DNA of 64,000 bases from Cryobacterium lactosi (GTDB lineage: Bacteria; Actinomycetota; Actinomycetes; Actinomycetales; Microbacteriaceae). This document shows, piece by piece, positions 10,619 through 20,072 of this stretch. How positions within the stretch are numbered: position 1 is the first letter of the stretch; each line of letters begins with the position of its first letter. A model generated the notes under the pieces. It was not told the origin of the DNA. It did no database searches and was given only the letters and a program-made list of their open reading frames with translations. The translations under genes and the position numbers were made by a program. The DNA is taken from the NCBI RefSeq assembly GCF_004403945.1, contig NZ_SOHM01000011.1, forward strand, positions 358 to 64,357, written 5' to 3'.

Positions 10619-11799
10619 CAGCTGGAGTACGCGCTGTTCTCTTCGACGTAGTCGTGGGTGAGGTCGTTGGTCCAGATGGTGGCGCCCGCGGTGCCGGCGT
10701 GCAGGTCGATGACCACCGAGACGGCGCGCGGGGTGAGGTCCACGAGTTCGCGCGGCTCATCCGGCTCCCCCGCCGTGCAGACCTGGATGCCGTTGATGGC
10801 CACGTCGATGCCGTACGGGTCGAAGGCCGCATCCGCTTCGGAGATGGTGCCCACCGCGGCGAGAACGCGGCCCCAGTTGGGGTCGTTGCCGTAGATCGCG
10901 GCCTTGAACAGGTTGCTGCGCGACACCGCCCTTGCCACGGTGACGGCCTCGGTTTCGGCCGCAGCGTTGCGCACAATGATGGCCACGTCGTGCGAGGCGC
11001 CCTCGGCGTCACCCTGCAGCTGCAGGGTGAGGTCGCGGCAGAGCGCGGTGAGCGCGCCGGCGAATTCGTCGGGGTCGGCGTCGACGCCGCTGGCCCCGGA
11101 GGCGAGCAGGCTCACCGTGTCGTTGGTGGACATGCAGCCGTCGGAGTCGAGCCGGTCGAAGGTGACCCGGGTGGCTTCTCGGAGCGCGGTGTCCAACTGG
11201 GCGGAGGACAGGACCGCGTCGGTGGTGATCACGACGAGCATGGTGGCCAGGCCTGGGGCGAGCATGCCGGCGCCCTTGGCCATACCGCCGATGGTCCAGC
11301 CGGCCGGGGACACCTGGGTGGCCTGCTTGGGGCGGGTGTCGGTGGTCATGATCGCCTGCGCGGCGGCGAGGCCGGCGGCGGCGGATGCGGCGTCGTCGTC
11401 CTTCAGGGCCAGGCCGGCGTCGAAGACCCCGGCGGTGAGCTTGACCAGGTCGAGCTGCTCGCCGATCAGGCCGGTGGAGCAGACCAGGACGTCGCCGGCG
11501 GAGACGTCGAGCTGCTCGGCGACGGCTTCGGCGGTGGCGTGGGTGGTCTGGAAGCCGATGGTGCCGGTGTAGCAGTTGGCGCCGCCGGAGTTGAGCACGA
11601 TGGCGCTCACCCGGCCGTCGGCCATGACCTGCTGGCTCCAGATGATCGGGTTGGCCTTGCAGCGGTTGCTGGTGAACACCGTGGCGGCGTTGGCGAGCGG
11701 GCCGCGGTTGGCGACGATGGCCAGGTCGAGGCCACCGGACTTCTTGAGGCCGGCGGTGACGCCGGCGGCGACGAATCCGGCGGGGGCTGTGACGCTCAC
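10618..11799 (-). CDS. argJ: Bifunctional ornithine acetyltransferase / N-acetylglutamate synthase
   Basis: Recycles the acetyl group from N-acetylornithine to glutamate. The 393-residue precursor cleaves itself before a conserved threonine, here Thr186 in the [11 protein letters not shown] block; family members normally read GMIAPNMATML. The C-terminal DPNWGR motif is also present. The start is GTG (11797-11799), overlapping the argC stop as GTGA. Whether the enzyme also makes N-acetylglutamate from acetyl-CoA cannot be read from sequence alone. Confidence 0.96.
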   Translation of the reverse strand: MSVTAPAGFVAAGVTAGLKKSGGLDLAIVANRGPLANAATVFTSNRCKANPIIWSQQVMADGRVSAIVLNSGGANCYTGTIGFQTTHATAEAVAEQLDVSAGDVLVCSTGLIGEQLDLVKLTAGVFDAGLALKDDDAASAAAGLAAAQAIMTTDTRPKQATQVSPAGWTIGGMAKGAGMLAPGLATMLVVITTDAVLSSAQLDTALREATRVTFDRLDSDGCMSTNDTVSLLASGASGVDADPDEFAGALTALCRDLTLQLQGDAEGASHDVAIIVRNAAAETEAVTVARAVSRSNLFKAAIYGNDPNWGRVLAAVGTISEADAAFDPYGIDVAINGIQVCTAGEPDEPRELVDLTPRAVSVVIDLHAGTAGATIWTNDLTHDYVEENSAYSS

Positions 11800-12839
11800 G
11801 GGGCAACTCCATTCGTGCTGAGGCCGCGGGTCTCGGGCAGCCCCAGGGCAATGTTGGCGGATTGGATGGCAGCGCCGGCGGTGCCCTTGACGAGGTTGTC
11901 GACGGCGGCGACCGTGATCACACGACCGGCGGCCTCGTCGATCGCGAGGCCGATGAGTGCGGTGTTCGCGCCGAGCACATCGGCGGTGCGCGGGAACTGG
12001 CCGCTGGGCAGCACGTGGACAAACGGCTCGTCGGCGTAGGCCGTCTCCCAGGCGTGCCGCACGGCGGCGGCGCTCGTTCCCGGTACCAGCCGGGCGGTCG
12101 AGGTAGCCAGGATGCCGCGGGACATCGGCACGATCACCGGGGTGAACGACACCGTCGGGTCGGTCGCGCCGGCCCAGCGCAGGCTCTGCTGGATCTCGGG
12201 GATGTGCCGGTGGCTGCCGCCGACGGCGTAGGGGTTGGCGGAGCCGAGGATCTCGGCGGCCAGGTTGGGCACCTTGAGTGCTTTGCCGGCGCCGGACGGG
12301 CCGACGGCGAGCACGGCGACGATGTCGGCCGCTTCGATCACGCCGGCGAGGATTCCGGGGGCCAGGGCCAGGGCCACGGTGCTGGCGTTGCAGCCGGGCG
12401 CGGCGATGCGGCGGGCGCCGACCAGGCGGTCGCGCTGTCGGCCGCCGGCCACGGGAAGCTCGGGGACCCCGTAGGCCCAGGCGCCGAAGTAGTCGCCGCC
12501 GTAGAACGCGGCCCAGTCGGCCTCGCTCTCCAGGCGGTGGTCCGCTCCGCAGTCCACCACGAGGGTATCTTCCGGCAGCTGGGCGGTCAGTGCCCCGGAG
12601 GCGCCGTGCGGGAGGGCCAGGAAAACGACGTCGTGGCCGGCCAGGGTGGTGGCATCCGTGTCGGCCAGCACGAGGTGGCTCAGTGAGCGCAGGTGCGGTT
12701 GCACGTCGATCAGGCGCTGGCCGGCGTTGCTGTGCGCGGTGACCGTGCGCACCTCGAAATCGGGGTGTGCGGCCAGCAGACGCAGCAGCTCACCGCCGGC
12801 ATACCCGCTTGCACCCGCAACAGCTACCGAAAAGACCAT
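11796..12839 (-). CDS. argC: N-acetyl-gamma-glutamyl-phosphate reductase
   Basis: NADPH-dependent reductase of the acetylated arginine route and first gene of the cluster. The 347-residue protein begins [20 protein letters not shown] with the Rossmann GASGYAG motif; catalytic Cys150 is in APGCNAST. I moved the start from a longer frame to the ATG at 12837-12839, because the extra N-terminal residues come from a palindromic repeat. The ribosome binding site is weak. No ArgR-type ARG box was seen in the 129 bp upstream. Confidence 0.96.
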   Translation of the reverse strand: MVFSVAVAGASGYAGGELLRLLAAHPDFEVRTVTAHSNAGQRLIDVQPHLRSLSHLVLADTDATTLAGHDVVFLALPHGASGALTAQLPEDTLVVDCGADHRLESEADWAAFYGGDYFGAWAYGVPELPVAGGRQRDRLVGARRIAAPGCNASTVALALAPGILAGVIEAADIVAVLAVGPSGAGKALKVPNLAAEILGSANPYAVGGSHRHIPEIQQSLRWAGATDPTVSFTPVIVPMSRGILATSTARLVPGTSAAAVRHAWETAYADEPFVHVLPSGQFPRTADVLGANTALIGLAIDEAAGRVITVAAVDNLVKGTAGAAIQSANIALGLPETRGLSTNGVAP

Positions 12840-12884
12840 GGGATCAAACTTACTCGGGTGCCGCCGCCGCCCGAGAATCGCAGA

Positions 12885-12944
12885 TTGCCCCGTTCCGGAC
12901 GAGTTGCCCCGCTGTGCGGGGGCAATTCGTCCGGAACGGGGCAA
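12885..12944. repeat. Nested 60-bp palindrome between pheT and argC
   Basis: A 26-bp left arm (12885-12910) pairs with a 26-bp right arm (12919-12944) around an 8-nt loop with a single mismatch. Each arm begins and ends with TTGCCCC or its complement, so the element is built of four TTGCCCC/GGGGCAA blocks around two GTTCCGGACGA-type cores. It lies between the pheT stop and the argC start on the transcribed strand and probably terminates pheST. There is no U-run. Confidence 0.85.
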
Positions 12945-12968
12945 CTCGGTGCGGTCGGGCGGGGGTGC

Positions 12969-15503
12969 CTACTCGCGCAGGTGCGCGCCGTGCCGGGCCG
13001 CGGCGAGCTGCACGCCGGCCAGCTTCGCGTCGCTGGCCTCCGCGGCGGTGAGGGTGCGATCCGGCGCCCGGAACCGCAGGGCGAAGGTGAGCGACTTCTG
13101 CCCAGCCTCGATGCCCGTTCCGCGGTAGTCGTCGACCAGCTCGATGCTCTCCAGCAGCGATCCGCTGCCCTCGCGCACGGCGGCGAGCACGTCGCTGGCC
13201 GGCACCTGCGCCTCAACGACGAGCGAGAGGTCCTGGGTGGCGGCGGGCTTGGTGCCGATCTCGGAGGCCTGCAGTTCCCCGGTGACCTGGGCGAAGACCG
13301 CGGACAGGTCCAGTTCGACGACCGCGACCACGGCGGGCAGGTCGGCACCGCGGGCCACGGTGGGCAGCAGTTCGCCCGCGAAGCCCACCGAGAGCGCGCC
13401 GGCATCCGTCGCCACGAACAGCTCGGCGGTGCGGCCGGGGTGCATCGCCTGGTGTGCGCCCTGGCGCACCTCGATCGGCAGGCCGACCGCGAGGCCGATC
13501 TGCGCGACGGCGGTGAGGGCGTCCCGCCAGGACGCCGCGATGGGCGCCTGGCCGGGCTGGTGCCGCACGGTGTTGCCCAGCAGCACGATGCCGGCGGTGA
13601 ACGGCTGCGGCGGGATGCCCGCGTTCAGCGTCGCCTCGAGTTCGGCGCTCGGGCGCACGGCGGCCGGCGGCACCACGGCGCTGCCGTAGCTGACGCCCGC
13701 CACCGGGCGGAACACCGAACCGAGCTCGAAGATCGCAAGGTCGGTCGAGCCGCGGGAGAGGTTGCGGTGCGCGATATGGAGCAGGCCGGGCAGCATCGAC
13801 GTGCGCATGAACGGCGCCTCGCCGTCGAGAGGGTTGGCGACCTTGATCTGCGGAACCGTGCTGCTGACCGGGTCGCCGAACAGGTTGTTCGCCTTCTCGG
13901 CGACGAACGGGTAGGCCAGCACCTCGGTATGACCGGTGGCGGCGAGCACCGTGGCGACCGAGCGCTTCAGCTGCTGGGTGCGGGTGAGGCCGCGGCCGGG
14001 CGGGGCGACGGGCAGCACCGACGGGATGCGGTCGTACCCGACGATGCGGGCGACCTCCTCGGCGAGGGTCCACTTGTCGGTGAGGTCCGGGCGCCAGCTC
14101 GGTGCGACGACCGCGAGGCCGTCGGTGGTTTCCGTCATCGAGGCGCCGATCTCGGCGAGCGAGGTGCGCACCTCCTCGCGGGTGTACTCCAGGCCGATCA
14201 GGCCGGAGACGAAGCCGGTGGGCAGGTCGATCGGGGTGCGCTCCGGGGTCGCGTCGTGCAGCGAGCCGAGTCCGTCGGCCACTCCCCCGGCGAGTTCCTC
14301 GAGCAGCTGCACCACGCGGGCGGCGGCCACGGCGGCCACCTCGGGGTCGACGCCGCGTTCGAAGCGGCGGGACGCCTCGCTGGGCAGCTTGTGCCGACGG
14401 GCGGTGCGCGCGATCGACACCGGGTCGAAGTTGGCCGCTTCGATCAGCACATTCGTGGTCCCCGCGCCGATTTCGGTGGTCGCTCCGCCCATCACACCGG
14501 CCAGGCCGATCGGGCCCGACCCGTCGGTGATCAGCAGGTCTTCGACGTTGAGGGTGCGGGTGACGTCGTCGAGGGTGACGAGTTTCTCGCCGGGCTGGGC
14601 GCGTCGCACGGTGAGTCCGCCGGTGAGCTTGTCCAGGTCGTAACCGTGGATCGGCTGGCCGAGTTCGATCATCACGTAGTTGGTGATGTCCACGATCAGC
14701 GAGATCGAGCGGATGCCGGCCAGCTTGAGCCGGGCGATCAGCCAGGCCGGTGACGGCTTGCTGGGATCCACGCCGCGCACGACCCGGGTGACGAAGACGC
14801 TCGCGCCCACGCGTCCGCGGATCGGGGCGGCATCGTCGATCGAGACCGGGAAGACCTCGGTGGACGCCGTCGCGGTGACCGCGAGGGCCGGGTCGCGGAA
14901 GGTGGCGCCGGTGGCGTGCGCGTACTCGCGGGCGACACCGCGGATCGAGAAGGCGTAGCCGCGGTCGGGGGTGACGTTGATCTCCACGGCGGAGTCGTCC
15001 AGGCCCAGCAGGCTGATCGCATCCGTGCCCACCTCGGGGTCGAGGCCGAGGTCGCCGAGCACCAGGATGCCGGCGTGCTCGTCGCCCAGGCCCAGCTCGC
15101 GGGCCGAGGCGATCATGCCGTCGGACACGTGGCCGTAGGTCTTTCGCGGCGCGATCGGGAACGGGCCGGGCAGCACGGCGCCGGGCAGGGTCACGACGAC
15201 CTTGTCGCCGACGACGAAGTTGTGCGCGCCACAGACGATGCCGTGGATGGCCGGGCCGCCGTCGGCGGCGAGTTCGCCATCCGCGGCCACACGCACCTGG
15301 CACCAGTTGATGGTCTTGCCGTTGGTCTGCACCTCACCGACGAACTCGAGTACCTGACCGACCACGATAGGTCCGGTCAGCTCGAAACGGTGGATATCTT
15401 CTTCCTCGAGGCCCACGCTCACCAGGGCGGCGTGCACGGCTTCGGGGGTGGTGCCGGGTTCGAGGTCGACGAATTCGCCGAGCCAGCTCAGGGGAACGCG
15501 CAT
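12969..15503 (-). CDS. pheT: Phenylalanyl-tRNA synthetase beta subunit
   Basis: The 844-residue beta chain of the (alpha-beta)2 enzyme that charges tRNA-Phe. The N-terminus MRVPLSWLGEFVDL is typical; a tRNA-binding EMAP-like domain follows (about residues 40-150, with VCGAHNFVVGDKVVVTLPGA), then the B5 and B3/B4 editing domains, and a C-terminal ferredoxin-fold anticodon-binding domain (DLSLVVEAQVPASDVL to the end). The start overlaps the pheS stop (TGATG at 15501-15505); a much longer open frame continues upstream inside pheS but is an artefact of frame openness. Confidence 0.97.
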   Translation of the reverse strand: MRVPLSWLGEFVDLEPGTTPEAVHAALVSVGLEEEDIHRFELTGPIVVGQVLEFVGEVQTNGKTINWCQVRVAADGELAADGGPAIHGIVCGAHNFVVGDKVVVTLPGAVLPGPFPIAPRKTYGHVSDGMIASARELGLGDEHAGILVLGDLGLDPEVGTDAISLLGLDDSAVEINVTPDRGYAFSIRGVAREYAHATGATFRDPALAVTATASTEVFPVSIDDAAPIRGRVGASVFVTRVVRGVDPSKPSPAWLIARLKLAGIRSISLIVDITNYVMIELGQPIHGYDLDKLTGGLTVRRAQPGEKLVTLDDVTRTLNVEDLLITDGSGPIGLAGVMGGATTEIGAGTTNVLIEAANFDPVSIARTARRHKLPSEASRRFERGVDPEVAAVAAARVVQLLEELAGGVADGLGSLHDATPERTPIDLPTGFVSGLIGLEYTREEVRTSLAEIGASMTETTDGLAVVAPSWRPDLTDKWTLAEEVARIVGYDRIPSVLPVAPPGRGLTRTQQLKRSVATVLAATGHTEVLAYPFVAEKANNLFGDPVSSTVPQIKVANPLDGEAPFMRTSMLPGLLHIAHRNLSRGSTDLAIFELGSVFRPVAGVSYGSAVVPPAAVRPSAELEATLNAGIPPQPFTAGIVLLGNTVRHQPGQAPIAASWRDALTAVAQIGLAVGLPIEVRQGAHQAMHPGRTAELFVATDAGALSVGFAGELLPTVARGADLPAVVAVVELDLSAVFAQVTGELQASEIGTKPAATQDLSLVVEAQVPASDVLAAVREGSGSLLESIELVDDYRGTGIEAGQKSLTFALRFRAPDRTLTAAEASDAKLAGVQLAAARHGAHLRE

Positions 15504-16543
15504 CAGACGGTCATCCCGTACTGCTGGCTGAACCGAATGTCGCCTTCGACCATGTCGTGCATATCCTTCACATCGTTGCGGAACATCAGTGCTCGTTCGA
15601 CTCCGACGCCGAACGCGAATCCGGAGTAGACCTCGGGGTCGAGGCCGGCGGAGCGGAGCACGTTGGCGTTGACCATGCCGCAGCCGCCCCACTCGATCCA
15701 GCGGGCGCCATCCTTGAAGGTGGGGTGCCAGAGGTCGAGCTCGGCGCTCGGCTCGGTGAACGGGAAGTAGTTGGGGCGCAGACGCACCTTGGCCTCGTCG
15801 CCGAACAGGGCCTTGACGAAGTGGTCGAGGGTGCCGCGCAGGTGCGCCATGGTGAGGCCCTTGTCCACGGCAATGCCCTCGATCTGGTGGAAGACCGGGG
15901 TGTGCGTGGCGTCGAGCTCGTCGGTGCGGTAGACCCGGCCGGGCGCGATGCGGTAGACGGGCGGCTCGGTGCCCAGCAGCGCGCGCAGCTGCACGGGCGA
16001 GGTGTGCGTGCGCAGCACCAGGTGCGCCTCGGGCGGGTCGATGAAGAAGGTGTCCTGCATGGCGCGGGCCGGGTGGTCCTCGTCGAAGTTGAGTGCGTCG
16101 AAGTTGAACCATTCGCTCTCGAGCTCGGGTCCTTCGGCGACCTCCCAGCCCATGCCCACGAACACGTCCGAGACGCGTTCCTGCAGCAGGGTGAGCGGAT
16201 GCCGGGCCCCGGCACGCCAGGTGGAGGCGGCGGCGGTGACGTCCACGGCTTCCGCTGCGAGCTGGGCGGTGGCCTCGGCTTCGACGATCTCGGTTTCGCG
16301 GCCGCTCAGTGCCTGGTTGACCCGGGCACGGGCCTGGCCGACGAGCTTGCCGGCGGCGGCCTTCTGGTCGCCGGGCACGCTGCGCATGAGGGCGTTCAGG
16401 GCGGCCAGCGGCGAGGCCTCGCCGACGTGCGCTGAGCGCACGGCCTTGAGGGCGGCGGAGTCAGTCGCGGCTTCGATGGCCGCGAGGGCGGCATCGACGG
16501 CCGCGGTGACGGCGGATTCGGTTATTTCAGTGGGGGCAGACAC
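15503..16543 (-). CDS. pheS: Phenylalanyl-tRNA synthetase alpha subunit
   Basis: Catalytic class II alpha chain, 346 residues. An N-terminal coiled coil (about residues 5-90) precedes the aminoacylation core with HPLTLLQERVSDVFVGMGW, the motif 2 region (APGRVYRTDELDATHTPVFHQIEG) and the C-terminal motif 3 (GFAFGVGVERALMFR). The start is the GTG at 16541-16543 (VSAPTEITE). There is no Shine-Dalgarno sequence, but a TAAACT element lies eight bases upstream, suggesting a leaderless message. A longer frame upstream enters a hairpin and is not coding. Confidence 0.96.
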   Translation of the reverse strand: MSAPTEITESAVTAAVDAALAAIEAATDSAALKAVRSAHVGEASPLAALNALMRSVPGDQKAAAGKLVGQARARVNQALSGRETEIVEAEATAQLAAEAVDVTAAASTWRAGARHPLTLLQERVSDVFVGMGWEVAEGPELESEWFNFDALNFDEDHPARAMQDTFFIDPPEAHLVLRTHTSPVQLRALLGTEPPVYRIAPGRVYRTDELDATHTPVFHQIEGIAVDKGLTMAHLRGTLDHFVKALFGDEAKVRLRPNYFPFTEPSAELDLWHPTFKDGARWIEWGGCGMVNANVLRSAGLDPEVYSGFAFGVGVERALMFRNDVKDMHDMVEGDIRFSQQYGMTV

Positions 16544-16551
16544 GAGACATA

Positions 16552-16557
16552 AGTTTA
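16552..16557 (-). promoter_or_regulatory. Possible -10 element of pheS
   Basis: On the minus strand, TAAACT ends eight bases before the GTG start of pheS. No recognisable -35 lies at the right distance, which would fall inside the hairpin at 16558-16591. It is listed because pheS has no ribosome binding site. Confidence 0.28.
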
Positions 16558-16591
16558 GTGCCCGCCCGCGGACGGGTCCGCAGGCGGGCAC
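16558..16591 (-). terminator. Terminator hairpin after gluD
   Basis: A 15-bp inverted repeat (16558-16572 with 16577-16591, one mismatch, 4-nt loop) follows the gluD stop by 15 bases. It separates the importer operon from pheST. No U-run follows on the minus strand. Confidence 0.6.
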
Positions 16592-16606
16592 CGCAACCGC
16601 GTGTGC

Positions 16607-17503
16607 CTAGGGAGTGTTAGCGCTCGAGAACGGGCTCAGCGACTCGTTCGGGGCGATCACCGGGTCGGGATCGATGAGCTTCCCCGACTTCGGTCCGGAC
16701 CGGCGGGCGATGAATCGCGCGAACCAGGACAGCGACAGGTTCATGGCCAGATAGATCGCCAGCACCACCAGGAAGAACGAGAAGGCATAACGATTGCCGA
16801 AGAAGTTGGGCAGGTTGTAGACCCCTGTGCGCAGCAACTCGCTGTAGCCGACGACGAAGGCCAGGGAGGTGTCCTTGAGCAGGACGACAAGCTGGGCGAT
16901 GATGATCGGCAGCATCTGGCGGAACGCTTGCGGGAACTCGATCCGGAATCGGGTCGACAGGGGGGTGAGGCCGATGGCCAGCCCGGCCTCTCGCTGACCG
17001 CGGGGAAGCGATTGGATACCGGCCCGCAGCGCCTCTCCGATGATGGCGCCGTTGTAGATACCCAGGCCCAGCACGCCGGCCCAGTACTCGCCGGTGGCGA
17101 AGACCAGGAGGATGAACAGCATCATCAGAAGCACGGGGAGCCCACGAACGAATTCGAGAATGACCGTGGTGGGGATCCTGATGGCCTTGTGGTCAGCCGA
17201 TCGGCCGAAGGAGAACAGGATCCCGAGAACGATGGCGAGTACGGCCGCTACTCCGGCCATTCGCAGGGTTGCGAGAACACCGAGCCCGAGTTGACGCCAC
17301 ACCTGCACGTCGGTGAAGACGTCCCAGCGGGTCGCATCCCAGAGGCCCGGCTGGACCGCTCCGTTCGCGCTCGGTTTGGGAGCGCCCAGTGCCAGGACGA
17401 GCCAGGCAAGGATAGCCAGAAGCAGGACCACTCCGACAACCGAGAAAACGCGCGAACGAAGACGAGCTTTGGGCCCTGGCGCATCGTAGAGAACCGAACT
17501 CAT
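16607..17503 (-). CDS. gluD: Glutamate-type ABC importer, permease GluD
   Basis: A 298-residue inner-membrane permease of the polar amino-acid (HAAT) family. Hydrophobic helices start at about residue 18, and the cytoplasmic EAA loop that docks the ATPase is EALRAGIQSLPRGQREAGLAIGL. A charged C-terminal tail follows the last helix. Its start overlaps the gluC stop as ATGA, so it is translationally coupled, and it is last in a gluA-gluB-gluC-gluD order identical to the corynebacterial glutamate uptake operon. Glutamate is the best substrate guess; aspartate or glutamine is possible. Confidence 0.88.
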   Translation of the reverse strand: MSSVLYDAPGPKARLRSRVFSVVGVVLLLAILAWLVLALGAPKPSANGAVQPGLWDATRWDVFTDVQVWRQLGLGVLATLRMAGVAAVLAIVLGILFSFGRSADHKAIRIPTTVILEFVRGLPVLLMMLFILLVFATGEYWAGVLGLGIYNGAIIGEALRAGIQSLPRGQREAGLAIGLTPLSTRFRIEFPQAFRQMLPIIIAQLVVLLKDTSLAFVVGYSELLRTGVYNLPNFFGNRYAFSFFLVVLAIYLAMNLSLSWFARFIARRSGPKSGKLIDPDPVIAPNESLSPFSSANTP

Positions 17504-18147
17504 CGCAGCACCGCCACTTTCTTTTCCACACGAGCAGCAATTTGACCCAGCGTGACCGTGATGATCAGGTAGAAGAACGCGACGGCAAGCAGGATGGCGA
17601 TGACTTCGTCGCCGCGATCATTCGTCACCTGGCGGCCCGCACCGAAGAGTTCGAAGACGAAGAAGGCGCCGGCAACTGAGGTGTTCTTCGTCAGGGCGAT
17701 GAAGACGTTGATCAGCGGCGGGATGACCATCCGCACGGCCTGCGGCATGATCACGTAGCTGAGTGACTGTCCGAAGGTGAGGCCCACGCTGCGGGCGGCC
17801 TCGGCCTGGCCGACGGGAACACCGTTGATGCCGGAGCGCAGCGCCTCCGCGACGAACGGTGACGTGTAGACCGTGAGCCCGATCAGTGCCAATTGGAAAT
17901 AGCCGGGCGAGAACTGCAGGTAGGGCAGGAGGAATGCGCAGAAGAACAGCACGAGAGTGAGCGGTGTGTTGCGCACGATCTCGGTGTACGCGGTTGCGAA
18001 GCCCCGGAAGGAAGCCACTGGCGAAATGCGCAGGGCGGCCACAAACACTCCAAGCACGAGTGCGCCGAGCCCGGACAGAATCAGCAATCCGAGCGTGTTC
18101 TTGAAGCCTTCGAGAAAGAGCGGCAGGTTTTCGATGACTGCGTCCAA
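17500..18147 (-). CDS. gluC: Glutamate-type ABC importer, permease GluC
   Basis: A 215-residue permease partner of GluD with about five membrane helices and the EAA motif EALRSGINGVPVGQAEAARSVGL. RNTPLTLVLFF is a typical block of this family. The start is TTG (18145-18147), chosen because a near-perfect AGGAGGTGA lies just upstream on the minus strand; no ATG fits. A 16-bp hairpin lies between gluB and this gene, so it is probably made in smaller amounts than the binding protein. Confidence 0.9.
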   Translation of the reverse strand: MDAVIENLPLFLEGFKNTLGLLILSGLGALVLGVFVAALRISPVASFRGFATAYTEIVRNTPLTLVLFFCAFLLPYLQFSPGYFQLALIGLTVYTSPFVAEALRSGINGVPVGQAEAARSVGLTFGQSLSYVIMPQAVRMVIPPLINVFIALTKNTSVAGAFFVFELFGAGRQVTNDRGDEVIAILLAVAFFYLIITVTLGQIAARVEKKVAVLR

Positions 18148-18224
18148 GACTCACCTCCTCTTTCGTGCCGGTACGAGACCGGATTCAGGACCAGACCGTG
18201 CTGGTCGTCGTGCGGGAATAACTG

Positions 18225-18259
18225 CCGATCGGGGCGGCCGGTGCGGCCGCCCCGATCGG
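18225..18259 (-). terminator. Intra-operon hairpin between gluB and gluC
   Basis: A perfect 16-bp stem (18225-18240 with 18244-18259) with a GTG loop sits 14 bases past the gluB stop and 77 bases before gluC. There is no U-run, so partial termination or 3'-end protection of gluB mRNA is more likely than a full stop. Confidence 0.8.
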
Positions 18260-18273
18260 ATCATGCTGTGGTG

Positions 18274-19146
18274 CTAGTAGCGGTCGACCGCCGGCGGCTC
18301 GGGCGTCTCGAGCACGGAACCCGCGGTGGCTTCCCAAGCGGCAGCCCAGGCACCGTCCTCGTAGGACTCCTCCAGGACGTCGTTGATGAAGTTCCGGAAC
18401 TCGGTGTCGTCCTTGGCCAGGCCGATGCCATAAGGCTCAGCGGTGAACGGGTTGCCCACGACCTCGAACTCACCGGCGTTCTGGTCGGCGAGGCCGGCCA
18501 GGATCACGTTGTCGGTGGTGACGGCATCGACTTCGCCGCTGCGCAGCGGGCCGAGGCAGTTCGAGTAGGTGTCGGTGGCGATGATGTTGGTCGTGTACGC
18601 CGCGATGTTCTTCTCCGAGGTGGAGCCGCTGACGGTGCAGACCTTCTTGTCGGCCAGGTCTTCCGGGCCGGTGATCTTGGCATCATTGCCTGCGAGAACG
18701 AGCAGATCCTGACCGGCTTCGTAGTACGGACCGGCGAAGGAGACAACTTCCTTGCGGGCATCGTTGATCGTGTAGGTGGCGACCACGAGGTCGACCTGGC
18801 CGTTCTGGATGAAGGGCTCGCGGTTCGCGGAGACAGTTTCGGTCCACTTGATGTTCGACGCCTCAATGCCGAGCTTGGACGCAATGAGCTTGCCGATTTC
18901 GACGTCGAAGCCGACCGGGTTGCCGTCCGGGCCCTTGAGGCCGAAGAGGGGCTGGTCGAACTTGGTACCGATGGTGATTTCACCGGCTTCGTTCAGGGCG
19001 GCCATGGTGGTGCCCTCTTCGAACGTGACATCTTCCTCAACGGGTGCGGCCGACGGCGTGCTGGCGCCGGAATCGGTGCAGCCGGTCAGCGCGAACGCTC
19101 CGACCAGGGCGATGGCAGAGATCATTAGACCCTTGTTGCGTCTCAT
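18274..19146 (-). CDS. gluB: Glutamate-type ABC importer, binding lipoprotein GluB
   Basis: A 290-residue extracytoplasmic solute-binding protein anchored as a lipoprotein. The signal peptide (MRRNKGLMISAIALVGAFA) ends in the lipobox LTGC with Cys23. The mature part is a type 3 binding protein with GTKFDQPLFGLKGPDG, GFDVEIGKLIASKLG and VVATYTINDARKEVVSFAGPY, typical of acidic or polar amino-acid receptors. The start has a clear AGGAGG. The surrounding operon supplies the ATPase upstream and both permeases downstream. Confidence 0.93.
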   Translation of the reverse strand: MRRNKGLMISAIALVGAFALTGCTDSGASTPSAAPVEEDVTFEEGTTMAALNEAGEITIGTKFDQPLFGLKGPDGNPVGFDVEIGKLIASKLGIEASNIKWTETVSANREPFIQNGQVDLVVATYTINDARKEVVSFAGPYYEAGQDLLVLAGNDAKITGPEDLADKKVCTVSGSTSEKNIAAYTTNIIATDTYSNCLGPLRSGEVDAVTTDNVILAGLADQNAGEFEVVGNPFTAEPYGIGLAKDDTEFRNFINDVLEESYEDGAWAAAWEATAGSVLETPEPPAVDRY

Positions 19147-19182
19147 GGTTTCCTCCTGTGTGCTGTGTGTCTCGCCGACCGA

Positions 19183-19971
19183 TTAGTGGGCAAGTATTTT
19201 GGAGAGGAAGTCTTTCGCTCTCGAGCTCTGGGGGTTGGTGAAGAACTTCTCCGGGGTGGTTTCCTCGACGATGTCGCCCTCGGCCATGAAGATGACCCGG
19301 TCGGCCGCCTTGCGGGCGAAGCCCATCTCGTGAGTGACGACGATCATCGTCATGCCCTCGTTGGCGAGGTCGACCATGACCTCGAGGACCTCGTTGATCA
19401 TTTCGGGGTCGAGCGCGCTGGTGGGCTCGTCGAGCAGGATCAGCTTGGGGTCCATGGCGAGGGCGCGCGCGATGGCGACGCGCTGCTGCTGGCCGCCGGA
19501 AAGCTGGGACGGCATCTTCTTGGCCTGGTTGGCCACGCCGACACGTTCGAGCAGTGCCATGGCCTTGGTCTCGGCGTCGGCCTTGCTCATGCCGCGCACC
19601 TTGATGGGGCCGAGGGTGACATTCTCGAGAACGGTCTTGTGGGCGAACAGGTTGAACGCCTGGAACACCATGCCGACGTCGGCCCGCAGCTGGGCGAGCG
19701 CCTTGCCCTCTTTGGGCAGTTCCTTGCCGTCGATGGTGATCGTGCCGTTGTCGATGGTCTCGAGCCGGTTGATGGCCCGGCAGAGGGTGGACTTGCCCGA
19801 TCCGCTCGGTCCGATGACCACAACCACCTCGCCACGGTTGACCGTGGCGTTGATGTTCTTCAGTACGTGCAGTTCGCCGTAGTTCTTGTTGACGTCCGTA
19901 ATGACGACCAGGGGTTCCCCCCGGCGGACAGTGATGTTGGACGTCGCCGGTGATGCGTCTGTTGGCTCCAT
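19183..19971 (-). CDS. gluA: Glutamate-type ABC importer, ATPase GluA
   Basis: A 262-residue ABC ATPase that powers the importer. Walker A is GPSGSGKST, the Q-loop is [12 protein letters not shown], the signature is [15 protein letters not shown], and Walker B with the catalytic glutamate is [14 protein letters not shown]. The start is the ATG at 19969-19971 (MEPTDASPA), preceded by a G-rich ribosome binding site; the longer frame adds 24 unconvincing residues. It is the first gene of the operon. The 101-bp region upstream also carries the preceding gene's terminator. Confidence 0.94.
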   Translation of the reverse strand: MEPTDASPATSNITVRRGEPLVVITDVNKNYGELHVLKNINATVNRGEVVVVIGPSGSGKSTLCRAINRLETIDNGTITIDGKELPKEGKALAQLRADVGMVFQAFNLFAHKTVLENVTLGPIKVRGMSKADAETKAMALLERVGVANQAKKMPSQLSGGQQQRVAIARALAMDPKLILLDEPTSALDPEMINEVLEVMVDLANEGMTMIVVTHEMGFARKAADRVIFMAEGDIVEETTPEKFFTNPQSSRAKDFLSKILAH

Positions 19972-20026
19972 ACCCCCCAACTTAGGCCCGTGCAGGCCCG
20001 CCAGACCACCTTTTGCGCGGCATTTG

Positions 20027-20065
20027 CCCGGTCGGTAACCCAAACGTAATAGACGCCCGACCGGG
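20027..20065 (-). terminator. Possible terminator after the rRNA methyltransferase gene
   Basis: CCCGGTCGG (20027-20035) and CCGACCGGG (20057-20065) form a 9-bp stem with a 21-nt loop, eight bases past the methyltransferase stop. The promoter of gluABCD must lie in or just after it. Confidence 0.5.
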
Positions 20066-20072
20066 AAAGATG

